Shown piece after piece: positions 42,517 through 59,900 of a stretch of 64,000 nucleotides of DNA. The notes beneath the pieces are model-generated. The model was not told the origin of the DNA. It did no database searches and worked only from the letters and a program-made list of their open reading frames with translations. Numbering within the stretch: the stretch's first letter is position 1; each line of letters opens with the position of its first letter. Origin of the DNA: Chaunax sp. Z400 (lineage: Eukaryota; Chordata; Actinopteri; Lophiiformes; Chaunacidae); NCBI GenBank assembly GCA_037577475.1, contig CM075186.1, forward strand, positions 31,862,334 to 31,926,333. Direction: 5' to 3'. Made by a program: the position numbers and the translations under genes.

Positions 42517-45500
42517 CTATAGGCTCAATGTCACCACACACAAACCTATAGGCTCATTATAACAACAACACAAACCTATAGGCTCAATAGAACAACAGCA
42601 CAAACCTATAGGCTCATTATAACAACAACACAAACCTATAGGCTCAGTGTAACAACAACATAAACCTATAGACTCATTATAACAACAACACAAACCTATA
42701 GGCTCATTATAACAACAACACAAACCTATAGGCTCATTATAACAACAAGACAAACCTATAGGCTCAATGTCACCACACACAAACCTATAGGCTCAATATA
42801 ACAACAACACAAACCTATAGGCTCAAAAACAACACAAACCTATAGGCTCATTATAACAACAACACAAACCTATAGGCTCAATAGAACAACAACACAAACC
42901 TATAGGCTCATTATAACAACACCACAAACCTATAGGATCAATAGAACAACAACGCAAAACTATGGGCTCAATGTAACAACAACACAAACCTATAGGCTCA
43001 ATATAGCAACACAAACCTATATTCTCATTATAACAACAACACAAACCTATAGGCTCATTATAACAACAAGACAAACCTATAGGCTCAATGTCACCACACA
43101 CAAACCTATAGGCTCAATAACAACACAAACCTATAGGCTCAATGTCACCACACACAAACCTATATGCTCAATAACAACACAAACCTATAGGCTCATGATA
43201 ACAACAACACAAACCTATAGGCTCAATAGAACAACAACACAAACCTATAGGCTCATTATAACAACAACACAAACCTATAGGATCAATAGAACAACACAAA
43301 CCTATAGGATCAATAGAACAACACAAACCTATAGGATCAATAGAACAACACAAACCTATCGGCTCAATATGACAACAACACAAACCTATAGGGTCATTAT
43401 GACAACAACACAAACCTATAGGCTCAATATAACAACAACACAAACCTATAGGCTCATTATAACAACAACACAAACCTATAGGCTCAATGTAACCACACAC
43501 AAACCTATAGACTCATTATAACAACAACACAAACCTATAGGATCAATAGAACAACAACACAAACCTATAGGATCAATAGAACAACAACACAAACCTATAG
43601 GCTCAATATAACAACAGCACAAACCTATAGGCTCAATATAACAACAGCACAAACCTATAGGATCGTTATAACAACAACACAAACCTATAGACTCAGTATA
43701 ACAACAACACAAACCTATAGGGTCAATATAGCAACACAAACCTATAGAGTCATTATAACAACAACACAAACCTATAGAGTCATTATAACAACAACACAAA
43801 CCTATAGGCTAAATAACAACACAAACCTATAGGATCAATAGAACAACAACACAAACCTATAGACTCAATAGAACAACAACACAAACCTATAGGCTCAATA
43901 ACACAAACCTATAGGCTCATTATAACAACAACACAAACCTATAGGCTCAATAGAACAACACAAACCTATAGCCTCAAGAACAACACAAACCTATAGCCTC
44001 AAGAACAACACAAACCTATAGCCTCAATAACAACACAAACCTATAGGCTCAGTGTAACAACAACACAAACCTATAGACTCATTATAACAACAACACAAAC
44101 CTATAGACTCATTATAACAACAAGACAAACCTATAGGCTCAATGTCACCACACACAAACCTATAGGCTCATTATAACAACAACACAAACCTATAGGCTAA
44201 ATAACAACACAAACCTATAGGATCAATAGAACAACAACACAAACCTATAGGCTAAATAACAACACAAACCTATAGGCTCATTATAACAACAACACAAACC
44301 TATAGGCTCAGTGTAACAACAACACAAACCTATAGACTCATTATAACAACAACACAAACCTATAGGCTCAGTGTAACAACAACATAAACCTATAGACTCA
44401 TTATAACAACAACACAAACCTATAGGCTCATTATAACAACAAGACAAACCTATAGGCTCAATGTCACCACACACAAACCTATAGGCTCAATATAACAACA
44501 ACACAAACCTATAGGCTCAAAAACAACACAAACCTATAGGCTCATTATAACAACAACACAAACCTATAGGCTCAATAGAACAACAACACAAACCTATAGC
44601 CTCAATAACAACACAAACCTATAGGCTCATTATAACAACACCACAAACCTATAGGATCAATAGAACAACAACGCAAAACTATGGGCTCAATGTAACAACA
44701 ACACAAACCTATAGGCTCAATATAGCAACACAAACCTATATTCTCATTATAACAACAACACAAACCTATAGGCTCAATAACAACACAAACCTATAGGCTC
44801 AATTTCACCACACACAAACCTATATGCTCAATAACAACACAAACCTATAGGCTCATGATAACAACAACACAAACCTATAGGCTCAATAGAACAACAACAC
44901 AAACCTATAGGCTCATTATAACAACAACACAAACCTATAGGATCAATAGAACAACACAAACCTATCGGCTCAATATGACAACAACACAAACCTATAGGGT
45001 CATTATGACAACAACACAAACCTATAGGCTCAATATAACAACAACACAAACCTATAGGCTCATTATAACAACAACACAAACCTATAGGCTCAATGTAACC
45101 ACACACAAACCTATAGACTCATTATAACAACAACACAAACCTATAGGATCAATAGAACAACAACACAAACCTATAGACTCAATAGAACAACAACACAAAC
45201 CTATAGACTCAATAGAACAACAACACAAACCTATAGGCTCAATAACAACACAAACCTATAGGCTCATTATAACAACAACACAAACCTATAGGCTCAATAG
45301 AACAACACAAACCTATAGCCTCAAGAACAACACAAACCTATAGCCTCAAGAACAACACAAACCTATAGCCTCAATAACAACACAAACCTATAGGCTCAGT
45401 GTAACAACAACACAAACCTATAGACTCATTATAACAACAACACAAACCTATAGACTCATTATAACAACAACACAAACCTATAGGCTCATTATAACAACAA

Positions 45501-48416
45501 GACAAACCTATAGGCTCAATGTCACCACACACAAACCTATAGGCTCAATATAACAACAACACAAACCTATAGGCTCAAAAACAACACAAACCTATAGGCT
45601 CATTATAACAACAACACAAACCTATAGGCTCATTATAACAACAACACAAACCTATAGGATCAATAGAACAACACAAACCTATAGGATCAATAGAACAACA
45701 CAAACCTATAGGCTCAATATGACAACAACACAAACCTATAGGGTCATTATGACAACAACACAAACCTATAGGCTCAATATAACAACAACACAAACCTATA
45801 GGCTCATTATAACAACAACACAAACCTATAGGCTCAATGTAACCACACACAAACCTATAGACTCATTATAACAACAACACAAACCTATAGGATCAATAGA
45901 ACAACAACACAAACCTATAGGATCAATAGAACAACAACACAAACCTATAGGCTCAATATAACAACAGCACAAACCTATAGGCTCAATATAACAACAGCAC
46001 AAACCTATAGGATCGTTATAACAACAACACAAACCTATAGACTCATTATAACAACAACACAAACCTATAGGGTCAATATAGCAACACAAACCTATAGAGT
46101 CATTATAACAACAACACAAACCTATAGGGTCAATATAGCAACACAAACCTATAGAGTCATTATAACAACAACACAAACCTATAGGCTAAATAACCACAAA
46201 CCTATAGGCTCATTATAACAACAACACAAACCTATAGGATCAATAGAACAACAACACAAACCTATAGACTCAATAGAACAACAACACAAACCTATAGGCT
46301 CAATAACAACACAAACCTATAGGCTCATTATAACAACAACACAAACCTATAGGCTCAATAGAACAACACAAACCTATAGCCTCAAGAACAACACAAACCT
46401 ATAGCCTCAAGAACAACACAAACCTATAGCCTCAATAACAACACAAACCTATAGGCTCAGTGTAACAACAACACAAACCTATAGACTCATTATAACAACA
46501 ACACAAACCTATAGGCTCATTATAACAACAAGACAAACCTATAGGCTCAATGTCACCACACACAAACCTATAGGCTCATTATAACAACAACACAAACCTA
46601 TAGGCTAAATAACAACACAAACCTATAGGCTCATTATAACAACAACACAAACCTATAGGATCAATAGAACAACAACACAAACCTATAGACTCAATAGAAC
46701 AACAACACAAACCTATAGGCTCAATAACAACACAAACCTATAGGCTCATTATAACAACAACACAAACCTATAGGCTCAATAGAACAACACAAACCTATAG
46801 CCTCAATAACAACACAAACCTATAGGCTCAGTGTAACAACAACACAAACCTATAGACTCATTATAACAACAACACAAACCTATAGGCTCATTATAACAAC
46901 AAGACAAACCTATAGGCTCAATGTCACCACACACAAACCTATAGGCTCAATATAACAACAACACAAACCTATAGGCTCAATAACACAAACCTATAGGCTC
47001 ATTATAACAACAACACAAACCTATAGGCTCATTATAACAACAACACAAACCTATAGCCTCAATAACAACACAAACCTATAGGCCCATTATAACAACAACA
47101 CAAACCTATAGACTCAATATAAAAACAACAAAAACCTATAGGATCAATACAACAACACCACAAACCTATAGGACCAATAGAACAACAACACAAACCTATA
47201 GGATCAATAGAACACAAACCTATAGGCTCAATATAGCAACACAAACCTATATTCTCATTATAACAACAACACAAACCTATAGGCTCAATAACAACACAAA
47301 CCTATAGGCTCAATGTCACCACACACAAACCTATATGCTCAATAACAACACAAACCTATTGGCTCATGATAACAACAACACAAACCTATAGGCTCAATAG
47401 AACAACAACACAAACCTATAGGCTCATTATAACAACAACACAAACCTATAGGATCAATAGAACAACACAAACCTATAGGCTCAATATGACAACAACACAA
47501 ACCTATAGGGTCATTATGACAACAACACAAACCTATAGGCTCAATATAACAACATCACAAACCTATAGAGTCATTATAACAACTACACAAACCTATAGGC
47601 TCATTATAACAACAACACAAACCTATAGGCTCAATGTAACCACACACAAACCTATAGACTCATTATAACAACAACACAAACCTATAGGATCAATAGAACA
47701 ACAACACAAACCTATAGGCTCAATATAACAACAACACAAACCTATAGGATCGTTATAACAACAACACAAACCTATAGACTCATTATAACAACAACACAAA
47801 CCTATAGACTCATTATAACAACAACACAAACCTATAGGGTCAATATAGCAACACAAACCTATAGAGTCATTATAACAACAACACAAACCTAGAGGATCAT
47901 TATAACAACAACATAAACCTATAGGGTCATTATAACAACAACACAAACCTATGGGCTCAATGTAACAACAACACAAACCTATGGGCTCAATATGACAAAA
48001 ACATAAAACCTATAGACTCATTAGAACAACAACACAAACCTATAGACTCATTATAACAACAACACAAACCTATAGGCTCAATATGACAAACACATAAACC
48101 TATAGGATCGTTATAACAACAACACAAACCTATAGACTCATTATAACAACAACACAAACCTATAGGGTCAATATAGCAACACAAACCTATAGACTCATTA
48201 TAACAACAACACAAACCTATAGGCTCAATAACAACACAAACCTATAGGCTCATTATAACAACAACACAAACCTATAGGCTCAATCGAACAACAACACAAA
48301 CCTATAGCCTCAATAACAACACAAACCTATAGGCCCATTATAACAACAACACAAACCTATAGGCCCATTATAACAACAACACAAACCTATAGGCTCATTA
48401 TAACAACAAGACAAAC
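42517..48416. repeat. Macro-repeat 1 (5.9 kb)
   Basis: A block starting at a GTCACCACACAC series is repeated at 48417, 56903 and 63567 with the same order of variants. This first one is 5900 bp and holds submodules beginning near 43168 and 44828, plus a partial one near 45575, and ends with an ACAAAAACATAAAACC segment (47995). Confidence 0.75.
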
Positions 48417-51400
48417 CTATAGGCTCAATGTCACCACACACAAACCTATAGGCTCATTATAACAACAACACAAACCTATAGGCTCAATAGAACAACAGCA
48501 CAAACCTATAGGCTCATTATAACAACAACACAAACCTATAGGCTCAGTGTAACAACAACATAAACCTATAGACTCATTATAACAACAACACAAACCTATA
48601 GGCTCATTATAACAACAACACAAACCTATAGGCTCATTATAACAACAAGACAAACCTATAGGCTCAATGTCACCACACACAAACCTATAGGCTCAATATA
48701 ACAACAACACAAACCTATAGGCTCAAAAACAACACAAACCTATAGGCTCATTATAACAACAACACAAACCTATAGGCTCAATAGAACAACAACACAAACC
48801 TATAGGCTCATTATAACAACACCACAAACCTATAGGATCAATTGAACAACAACGCAAAACTATGGGCTCAATGTAACAACAACACAAACCTATAGGCTCA
48901 ATATAGCAACACAAACCTATATTCTCATTATAACAACAACACAAACCTATAGGCTCATTATAACAACAAGACAAACCTATAGGCTCAATGTCACCACACA
49001 CAAACCTATAGGCTCAATAACAACACAAACCTATAGGCTCAATGTCACCACACACAAACCTATATGCTCAATAACAACACAAACCTATAGGCTCATGATA
49101 ACAACAACACAAACCTATAGGCTCATTAGAACAACAACACAAACCTATAGGCTCATTATAACAACAACACAAACCTATAGGATCAATAGAACAACACAAA
49201 CCTATAGGATCAATAGAACAACACAAACCTATTGGCTCAATATGACAACAACACAAACCTATAGGGTCATTATGACAACAACACAAACCTATAGGCTCAA
49301 TATAACAACAACACAAACCTATAGGCTCATTATAACAACAACACAAACCTATAGGCTCAATGTAACCACACACAAACCTATAGACTCATTATAACAACAA
49401 CACAAACCTATAGGATCAATAGAACAACAACACAAACCTATAGGATCAATAGAACAACAACACAAACCTATAGGCTCAATATAACAACAGCACAAACCTA
49501 TAGGCTCAATATAACAACAGCACAAACCTATAGGATCGTTATAACAACAACACAAACCTATAGACTCATTATAACAACAACACAAACCTATAGGGTCAAT
49601 ATAGCAACACAAACCTATAGAGTCATTATAACAACAACACAAACCTATAGAGTCATTATAACAACAACACAAACCTATAGGCTAAATAACAACACAAACC
49701 TATAGGATCAATAGAACAACAACACAAACCTATAGACTCAATAGAACAACAACACAAACCTATAGGCTCAATAACACAAACCTATAGGCTCATTATAACA
49801 ACAACACAAACCTATAGGCTCAATAGAACAACACAAACCTATAGCCTCAAGAACAACACAAACCTATAGCCTCAAGAACAACACAAACCTATAGCCTCAA
49901 TAACAACACAAACCTATAGGCTCAGTGTAACAACAACACAAACCTATAGACTCATTATAACAACAACACAAACCTATAGACTCATTATAACAACAAGACA
50001 AACCTATAGGCTCAATGTCACCACACACAAACCTATAGGCTCATTATAACAACAACACAAACCTATAGGCTAAATAACAACACAAACCTATAGGATCAAT
50101 AGAACAACAACACAAACCTATAGGCTAAATAACAACACAAACCTATAGGCTCATTATAACAACAACACAAACCTATAGGCTCAGTGTAACAACAACACAA
50201 ACCTATAGACTCATTATAACAACAACACAAACCTATAGGCTCAGTGTAACAACAACATAAACCTATAGACTCATTATAACAACAACACAAACCTATAGGC
50301 TCATTATAACAACAAGACAAACCTATAGGCTCAATGTCACCACACACAAACCTATAGGCTCAATATAACAACAACACAAACCTATAGGCTCAAAAACAAC
50401 ACAAACCTATAGGCTCATTATAACAACAACACAAACCTATAGGCTCAATAGAACAACAACACAAACCTATAGCCTCAATAACAACACAAACCTATAGGCT
50501 CATTATAACAACACCACAAACCTATAGGATCAATAGAACAACAACGCAAAACTATGGGCTCAATGTAACAACAACACAAACCTATAGGCTCAATATAGCA
50601 ACACAAACCTATATTCTCATTATAACAACAACACAAACCTATAGGCTCAATAACAACACAAACCTATAGGCTCAATGTCACCACACACAAACCTATATGC
50701 TCAATAACAACACAAACCTATAGGCTCATGATAACAACAACACAAACCTATAGGCTCAATAGAACAACAACACAAACCTATAGGCTCATTATAACAACAA
50801 CACAAACCTATAGGATCAATAGAACAACACAAACCTATAGGATCAATAGAACAACACAAACCTATCGGCTCAATATGACAACAACACAAACCTATAGGGT
50901 CATTATGACAACAACACAAACCTATAGGCTCAATATAACAACAACACAAACCTATAGGCTCATTATAACAACAACACAAACCTATAGGCTCAATGTAACC
51001 ACACACAAACCTATAGACTCATTATAACAACAACACAAACCTATAGGATCAATAGAACAACAACACAAACCTATAGGATCAATAGAACAACAACACAAAC
51101 CTATAGGCTCAATATAACAACAGCACAAACCTATAGGCTCAATATAACAACAGCACAAACCTATAGGATCGTTATAACAACAACACAAACCTATAGACTC
51201 ATTATAACAACAACACAAACCTATAGGGTCAATATAGCAACACAAACCTATAGAGTCATTATAACAACAACACAAACCTATAGGGTCAATATAGCAACAC
51301 AAACCTATAGAGTCATTATAACAACAACACAAACCTATAGGCTAAATAACCACAAACCTATAGGCTCATTATAACAACAACACAAACCTATAGGATCAAT

Positions 51401-54400
51401 AGAACAACAACACAAACCTATAGACTCAATAGAACAACAACACAAACCTATAGGCTCAATAACAACACAAACCTATAGGCTCATTATAACAACAACACAA
51501 ACCTATAGGCTCAATAGAACAACACAAACCTATAGCCTCAAGAACAACACAAACCTATAGCCTCAAGAACAACACAAACCTATAGCCTCAATAACAACAC
51601 AAACCTATAGGCTCAGTGTAACAACAACACAAACCTATAGACTCATTATAACAACAACACAAACCTATAGGCTCAGTGTAACAACAACACAAACCTATAG
51701 ACTCATTATAACAACAACACAAACCTATAGGCTCAGTGTAACAACAACATAAACCTATAGACTCATTATAACAACAACACAAACCTATAGGCTCATTATA
51801 ACAACAAGACAAACCTATAGGCTCAATGTCACCACACACAAACCTATAGGCTCAATATAACACCAACACAAACCTATAGGCTCAAAAACAACACAAACCT
51901 ATAGGCTCATTATAACAACAACACAAACCTATAGGCTCAATAGAACAACAACACAAACCTGTAGCCTCAATAACAACACAAACCTATAGGCTCATTATAA
52001 CAACACCACAAACCTATAGGATCAATAGAACAACAACGCAAAACTATGGGCTCAATGTAACAACAACACAAACCTATAGGCTCAATATAGCAACACAAAC
52101 CTATATTCTCATTATAACAACAACACAAACCTATAGGCTCAATAACAACACAAACCTATAGGCTCAATGTCACCACACACAAACCTATATGCTCAATAAC
52201 AACACAAACCTATAGGCTCATGATAACAACAACACAAACCTATAGGCTCAATAGAACAACAACACAAACCTATAGGCTCATTATAACAACAACACAAACC
52301 TATAGGATCAATAGAACAACACAAACCTATAGGATCAATAGAACAACACAAACCTATAGGCTCAATATGACAACAACACAAACCTATAGGGTCATTATGA
52401 CAACAACACAAACCTATAGGCTCAATATAACAACAACACAAACCTATAGGCTCATTATAACAACAACACAAACCTATAGGCTCAATGTAACCACACACAA
52501 ACCTATAGACTCATTATAACAACAACACAAACCTATAGGATCAATAGAACAACAACACAAACCTATAGGATCAATAGAACAACAACACAAACCTATAGGC
52601 TCAATATAACAACAGCACAAACCTATAGGCTCAATATAACAACAGCACAAACCTATAGGATCGTTATAACAACAACACAAACCTATAGACTCATTATAAC
52701 AACAACACAAACCTATAGGGTCAATATAGCAACACAAACCTATAGAGTCATTATAACAACAACACAAACCTATAGGGTCAATATAGCAACACAAACCTAT
52801 AGAGTCATTATAACAACAACACAAACCTATAGGCTAAATAACCACAAACCTATAGGCTCATTATAACAACAACACAAACCTATAGGATCAATAGAACAAC
52901 AACACAAACCTATAGACTCAATAGAACAACAACACAAACCTATAGGCTCAATAACAACACAAACCTATAGGCTCATTATAACAACAACACAAACCTATAG
53001 GCTCAATAGAACAACACAAACCTATAGCCTCAAGAACAACACAAACCTATAGCCTCAAGAACAACACAAACCTATAGCCTCAATAACAACACAAACCTAT
53101 AGGCTCAGTGTAACAACAACACAAACCTATAGACTCATTATAACAACAACACAAACCTATAGACTCATTATAACAACAAGACAAACCTATAGGCTCAATG
53201 TCACCACACACAAACCTATAGGCTCATTATAACAACAACACAAACCTATAGGCTAAATAACAACACAAACCTATAGGATCAATAGAACAACAACACAAAC
53301 CTATAGGTTAAATAACAACATAAACCTATAGGCTCATTATAACAACAACACAAACCTATAGGCTCAGTGTAACAACAACACAAACCTATAGACTCATTAT
53401 AACAACAACACAAACCTATAGGCTCAGTGTAACAACAACATAAACCTATAGACTCATTATAACAACAACACAAACCTATAGGCTCATTATAACAACAAGA
53501 CAAACCTATAGGCTCAATGTCACCACACACAAACCTATAGGCTCAATATAACAACAACACAAACCTATAGGCTCAAAAACAACACAAACCTATAGGCTCA
53601 TTATAACAACAACACAAACCTATAGGCTCAATAGAACAACAACACAAACCTATAGCCTCAATAACAACACAAACCTATAGGCTCATTATAACAACACCAC
53701 AAACCTATAGGATCAATAGAACAACAACGCAAAACTATGGGCTCAATGTAACAACAACACAAACCTATAGGCTCAATATAGCAACACAAACCTATATTCT
53801 CATTATAACAACAACACAAACCTATAGGCTCAATAACAACACAAACCTATAGGCTCAATGTCACCACACACAAACCTATATGCTCAATAACAACACAAAC
53901 CTATAGGCTCATGATAACAACAACACAAACCTATAGGCTCAATAGAACAACAACACAAACCTATAGGCTCATTATAACAACAACACAAACCTATAGAATC
54001 AATAGAACAACACAAACCTATAGGATCAATAGAACAACACAAACCTATAGGCTCAATATGACAACAACACAAACCTATAGGGTCATTATGACAACAACAC
54101 AAACCTATAGGCTCAATATAACAACAACACAAACCTATAGGCTCATTATAACAACAACACAAACCTATAGGCTCAATGTAACCACACACAAACCTATAGA
54201 CTCATTATAACAACAACACAAACCTATAGGATCAATAGAACAACAACACAAACCTATAGGATCAATAGAACAACAACACAAACCTATAGGCTCAATATAA
54301 CAACAGCACAAACCTATAGGCTCAATATAACAACAGCACAAACCTATAGGATCGTTATAACAACAACACAAACCTATAGACTCATTATAACAACAACACA

Positions 54401-56902
54401 AACCTATAGGGTCAATATAGCAACACAAACCTATAGAGTCATTATAACAACAACACAAACCTATAGGGTCAATATAGCAACACAAACCTATAGAGTCATT
54501 ATAACAACAACACAAACCTATAGGCTAAATAACCACAAACCTATAGGCTCATTATAACAACAACACAAACCTATAGGATCAATAGAACAACAACACAAAC
54601 CTATAGACTCAATAGAACAACAACACAAACCTATAGGCTCAATAACAACACAAACCTATAGGCTCATTATAACAACAACACAAACCTATAGGCTCAATAG
54701 AACAACACAAACCTATAGCCTCAAGAAGAACACAAACCTATAGCCTCAAGAACAACACAAACCTATAGCCTCAATAACAACACAAACCTATAGGCTCAGT
54801 GTAACAACAACACAAACCTATAGACTCATTATAACAACAACACAAACCTATAGACTCATTATAACAACAAGACAAACCTATAGGCTCAACGTCACCACAC
54901 ACAAACCTATAGGCTCATTATAACAACAACACAAACCTATAGGCTAAATAACAACACAAACCTATAGGATCAATAGAACAACAACACAAACCTATAGGCT
55001 CATTATAACAACAACACAAACCTATAGGCTCATTATAACAACAAGACAAACCTATAGGCTCAATGTCACCACACACAAACCTATAGGCTCATTATAACAA
55101 CAACACAAACCTATAGGCTAAATAACAACACAAACCTATAGGCTCATTATAACAACAACACAAACCTATAGGATCAATAGAACAACAACACAAACCTATA
55201 GACTCAATAGAACAACAACACAAACCTATAGGCTCAATAACAACACAAACCTATAGGCTCATTATAACAACAACACAAACCTATAGGCTCAATAGAACAA
55301 CACAAACCTATAGCCTCAATAACAACACAAACCTATAGGCTCAGTGTAACAACAACACAAACCTATAGACTCATTATAACAACAACACAAACCTATAGGC
55401 TCATTATAACAACAAGACAAACCTATAGGCTCAATGTCACCACACACAAACCTATAGGCTCAATATAACAACAACACAAACCTATAGGCTCAATAACACA
55501 AACCTATAGGCTCATTATAACAACAACACAACCCTATAGGCTCATTATAACAACAACACAAACCTATAGCCTCAATAACAACACAAACCTATAGGCCCAT
55601 TATAACAACAACACAAACCTATAGACTCAATATAAAAACAACAAAAACCTATAGGATCAATACAACAACACCACAAACCTATAGGACCAATAGAACAACA
55701 ACACAAACCTATAGGATCAATAGAACACAAACCTATAGGCTCAATATAGCAACACAAACCTATATTCTCATTATAACAACAACACAAACCTATAGGCTCA
55801 ATAACAACACAAACCTATAGGCTCAATGTCACCACACACAAACCTATATGCTCAATAACAACACAAACCTATTGGCTCATGATAACAACAACACAAACCT
55901 ATAGGCTCAATAGAACAACAACACAAACCTATAGGCACATTATAACAACAACACAAACCTATAGGATCAATAGAACAACACAAACCTATAGGCTCAATAT
56001 GACAACAACACAAACCTATAGGGTCATTATGACAACAACACAAACCTATAGGCTCAATATAACAACATCACAAACCTATAGAGTCATTATAACAACTACA
56101 CAAACCTATAGGCTCATTATAACAACAACACAAACCTATAGGCTCAATGTAACCACACACAAACCTATAGACTCATTATAACAACAACACAAACCTATAG
56201 GATCAATAGAACAACAACACAAACCTATAGGCTCAATATAACAACAACACAAACCTATAGGATCGTTATAACAACAACACAAACCTATAGACTCATTATA
56301 ACAACAACACAAACCTATAGACTCATTATAACAACAACACAAACCTATAGGGTCAATATAGCAACACAAACCTATAGAGTCATTATAACAACAACACAAA
56401 CCTAGAGGATCATTATAACAACAACATAAACCTATAGGGTCATTATAACAACAACACAAACCTATGGGCTCAATGTAACAACAACACAAACCTATGGGCT
56501 CAATATGACAAAAACATAAAACCTATAGACTCATTAGAACAACAACACAAACCTATAGACTCATTATAACAACAACACAAACCTATAGGCTCAATATGAC
56601 AAACACATAAACCTATAGGATCGTTATAACAACAACACAAACCTATAGACTCATTATAACAACAACACAAACCTATAGGGTCAATATAGCAACACAAACC
56701 TATAGACTCATTATAACAACAACACAAACCTATAGGCTCAATAACAACACAAACCTATAGGCTCATTATAACAACAACACAAACCTATAGGCTCAATCGA
56801 ACAACAACACAAACCTATAGCCTCAATAACAACAACACAAACCTATAGGCCCATTATAACAACAACACAAACCTATAGGCTCATTATAACAACAAGACAA
56901 AC
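48417..56902. repeat. Macro-repeat 2 (8.5 kb)
   Basis: Longest macro-repeat, 8486 bp. Submodules of 1.49-1.69 kb start near 49068, 50701, 52193 and 53884, one or two more than in its neighbours, which accounts for the added length. Sequence from about 46560 to 51240 recurs at about 55070-59690 with a steady offset of 8513. Confidence 0.75.
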
Positions 56903-59900
56903 CTATAGGCTCAATGTCACCACACACAAACCTATAGGCTCATTATAACAACAACACAAACCTATAGGCTCAATAGAACAACAGCACAAACCTATAGGCT
57001 CATTATAACAACAACACAAACCTATAGGCTCAGTGTAACAACAACATAAACCTATAGACTCATTATAACAACAACACAAACCTATAGGCTCATAACAACA
57101 ACACAAACCTATAGGCTCATTATAACAACAACACAAACCTATAGGCTCATTATAACAACAAGACAAACCTATAGGCTCAATGTCACCACACACAAACCTA
57201 TAGGCTCAATATAACAACAACACAAACCTATAGGCTCAAAAACAACACAAACCTATAGGCTCATTATAACAACAACACAAACCTATAGGCTCAATAGAAC
57301 AACAACACAAACCTATAGGCTCATTATAACAACACCACAAACCTATAGGATCAATTGAACAACAACGCAAAACTATGGGCTCAATGTAACAACAACACAA
57401 ACCTATAGGCTCAATATAGCAACACAAACCTATATTCTCATTATAACAACAACACAAACCTATAGGCTCATTATAACAACAAGACAAACCTATAGGCTCA
57501 ATGTCACCACACACAAACCTATAGGCTCAATAACAACACAAACCTATAGGCTCAATGTCACCACACACAAACCTATATGCTCAATAACAACACAAACCTA
57601 TAGGCTCATGATAACAACAACACAAACCTATAGGCTCAATAGAACAACAACACAAACCTATAGGCTCATTATAACAACAACACAAACCTATAGGATCAAT
57701 AGAACAACACAAACCTATAGGATCAATAGAACAACACAAACCTATCGGCTCAATATGACAACAACACAAACCTATAGGGTCATTATGACAACAACACAAA
57801 CCTATAGGCTCAATATAACAACAACACAAACCTATAGGCTCATTATAACAACAACACAAACCTATAGGCTCAATGTAACCACACACAAACCTATAGACTC
57901 ATTATAACAACAACACAAACCTATAGGATCAATAGAACAACAACACAAACCTATAGGATCAATAGAACAACAACACAAACCTATAGGCTCAATATAACAA
58001 CAGCACAAACCTATAGGCTCAATATAACAACAGCACAAACCTATAGGATCGTTATAACAACAACACAAACCTATAGACTCATTATAACAACAACACAAAC
58101 CTATAGGGTCAATATAGCAACACAAACCTATAGAGTCATTATAACAACAACACAAACCTATAGAGTCATTATAACAACAACACAAACCTATAGGCTAAAT
58201 AACAACACAAACCTATAGGATCAATAGAACAACAACACAAACCTATAGACTCAATAGAACAACAACACAAACCTATAGGCTCAATAACACAAACCTATAG
58301 GCTCATTATAACAACAACACAAACCTATAGGCTCAATAGAACAACACAAACCTATAGCCTCAAGAACAACACAAACCTATAGCCTCAAGAACAACACAAA
58401 CCTATAGCCTCAATAACAACACAAACCTATAGGCTCAGTGTAACAACAACACAAACCTATAGACTCATTATAACAACAACACAAACCTATAGACTCATTA
58501 TAACAACAAGACAAACCTATAGGCTCAATGTCACCACACACAAACCTATAGGCTCATTATAACAACAACACAAACCTATAGGCTAAATAACAACACAAAC
58601 CTATAGGATCAATAGAACAACAACACAAACCTATAGGCTAAATAACAACACAAACCTATAGGCTCATTATAACAACAACACAAACCTATAGGCTCAGTGT
58701 AACAACAACACAAACCTATAGACTCATTATAACAACAACACAAACCTATAGGCTCAGTGTAACAACAACATAAACCTATAGACTCATTATAACAACAACA
58801 CAAACCTATAGGCTCATTATAACAACAAGACAAACCTATAGGCTCAATGTCACCACACACAAACCTATAGGCTCAATATAACAACAACACAAACCTATAG
58901 GCTCAAAAACAACACAAACCTATAGGCTCATTATAACAACAACACAAACCTATAGGCTCAATAGAACAACAACACAAACCTATAGCCTCAATAACAACAC
59001 AAACCTATAGGCTCATTATAACAACACCACAAACCTATAGGATCAATAGAACAACAACGCAAAACTATGGGCTCAATGTAACAACAACACAAACCTATAG
59101 GCTCAATATAGCAACACAAACCTATATTCTCATTATAACAACAACACAAACCTATAGGCTCAATAACAACACAAACCTATAGGCTCAATTTCACCACACA
59201 CAAACCTATATGCTCAATAACAACACAAACCTATAGGCTCATGATAACAACAACACAAACCTATAGGCTCATTATAACAACAACACAAACCTATAGGATC
59301 AATAGAACAACACAAACCTATCGGCTCAATATGACAACAACACAAACCTATAGGGTCATTATGACAACAACACAAACCTATAGGCTCAATATAACAACAA
59401 CACAAACCTATAGGCTCATTATAACAACAACACAAACCTATAGGCTCAATGTAACCACACACAAACCTATAGACTCATTATAACAACAACACAAACCTAT
59501 AGGATCAATAGAACAACAACACAAACCTATAGGATCAATAGAACAACAACACAAACCTATAGGCTCAATATAACAACAGCACAAACCTATAGGCTCAATA
59601 TAACAACAGCACAAACCTATAGGATCGTTATAACAACAACACAAACCTATAGACTCATTATAACAACAACACAAACCTATAGGGTCAATATAGCAACACA
59701 AACCTATAGGATCAATAGAACAACAACACAAACCTATAGACTCAATAGAACAACAACACAAACCTATAGGCTCAATAACACAAACCTATAGGCTCATTAT
59801 AACAACAACACAAACCTATAGGCTCATTATAACAACACAAACCTATAGCCTCAAGAACAACACAAACCTATAGCCTCAAGAACAACACAAACCTATAGCC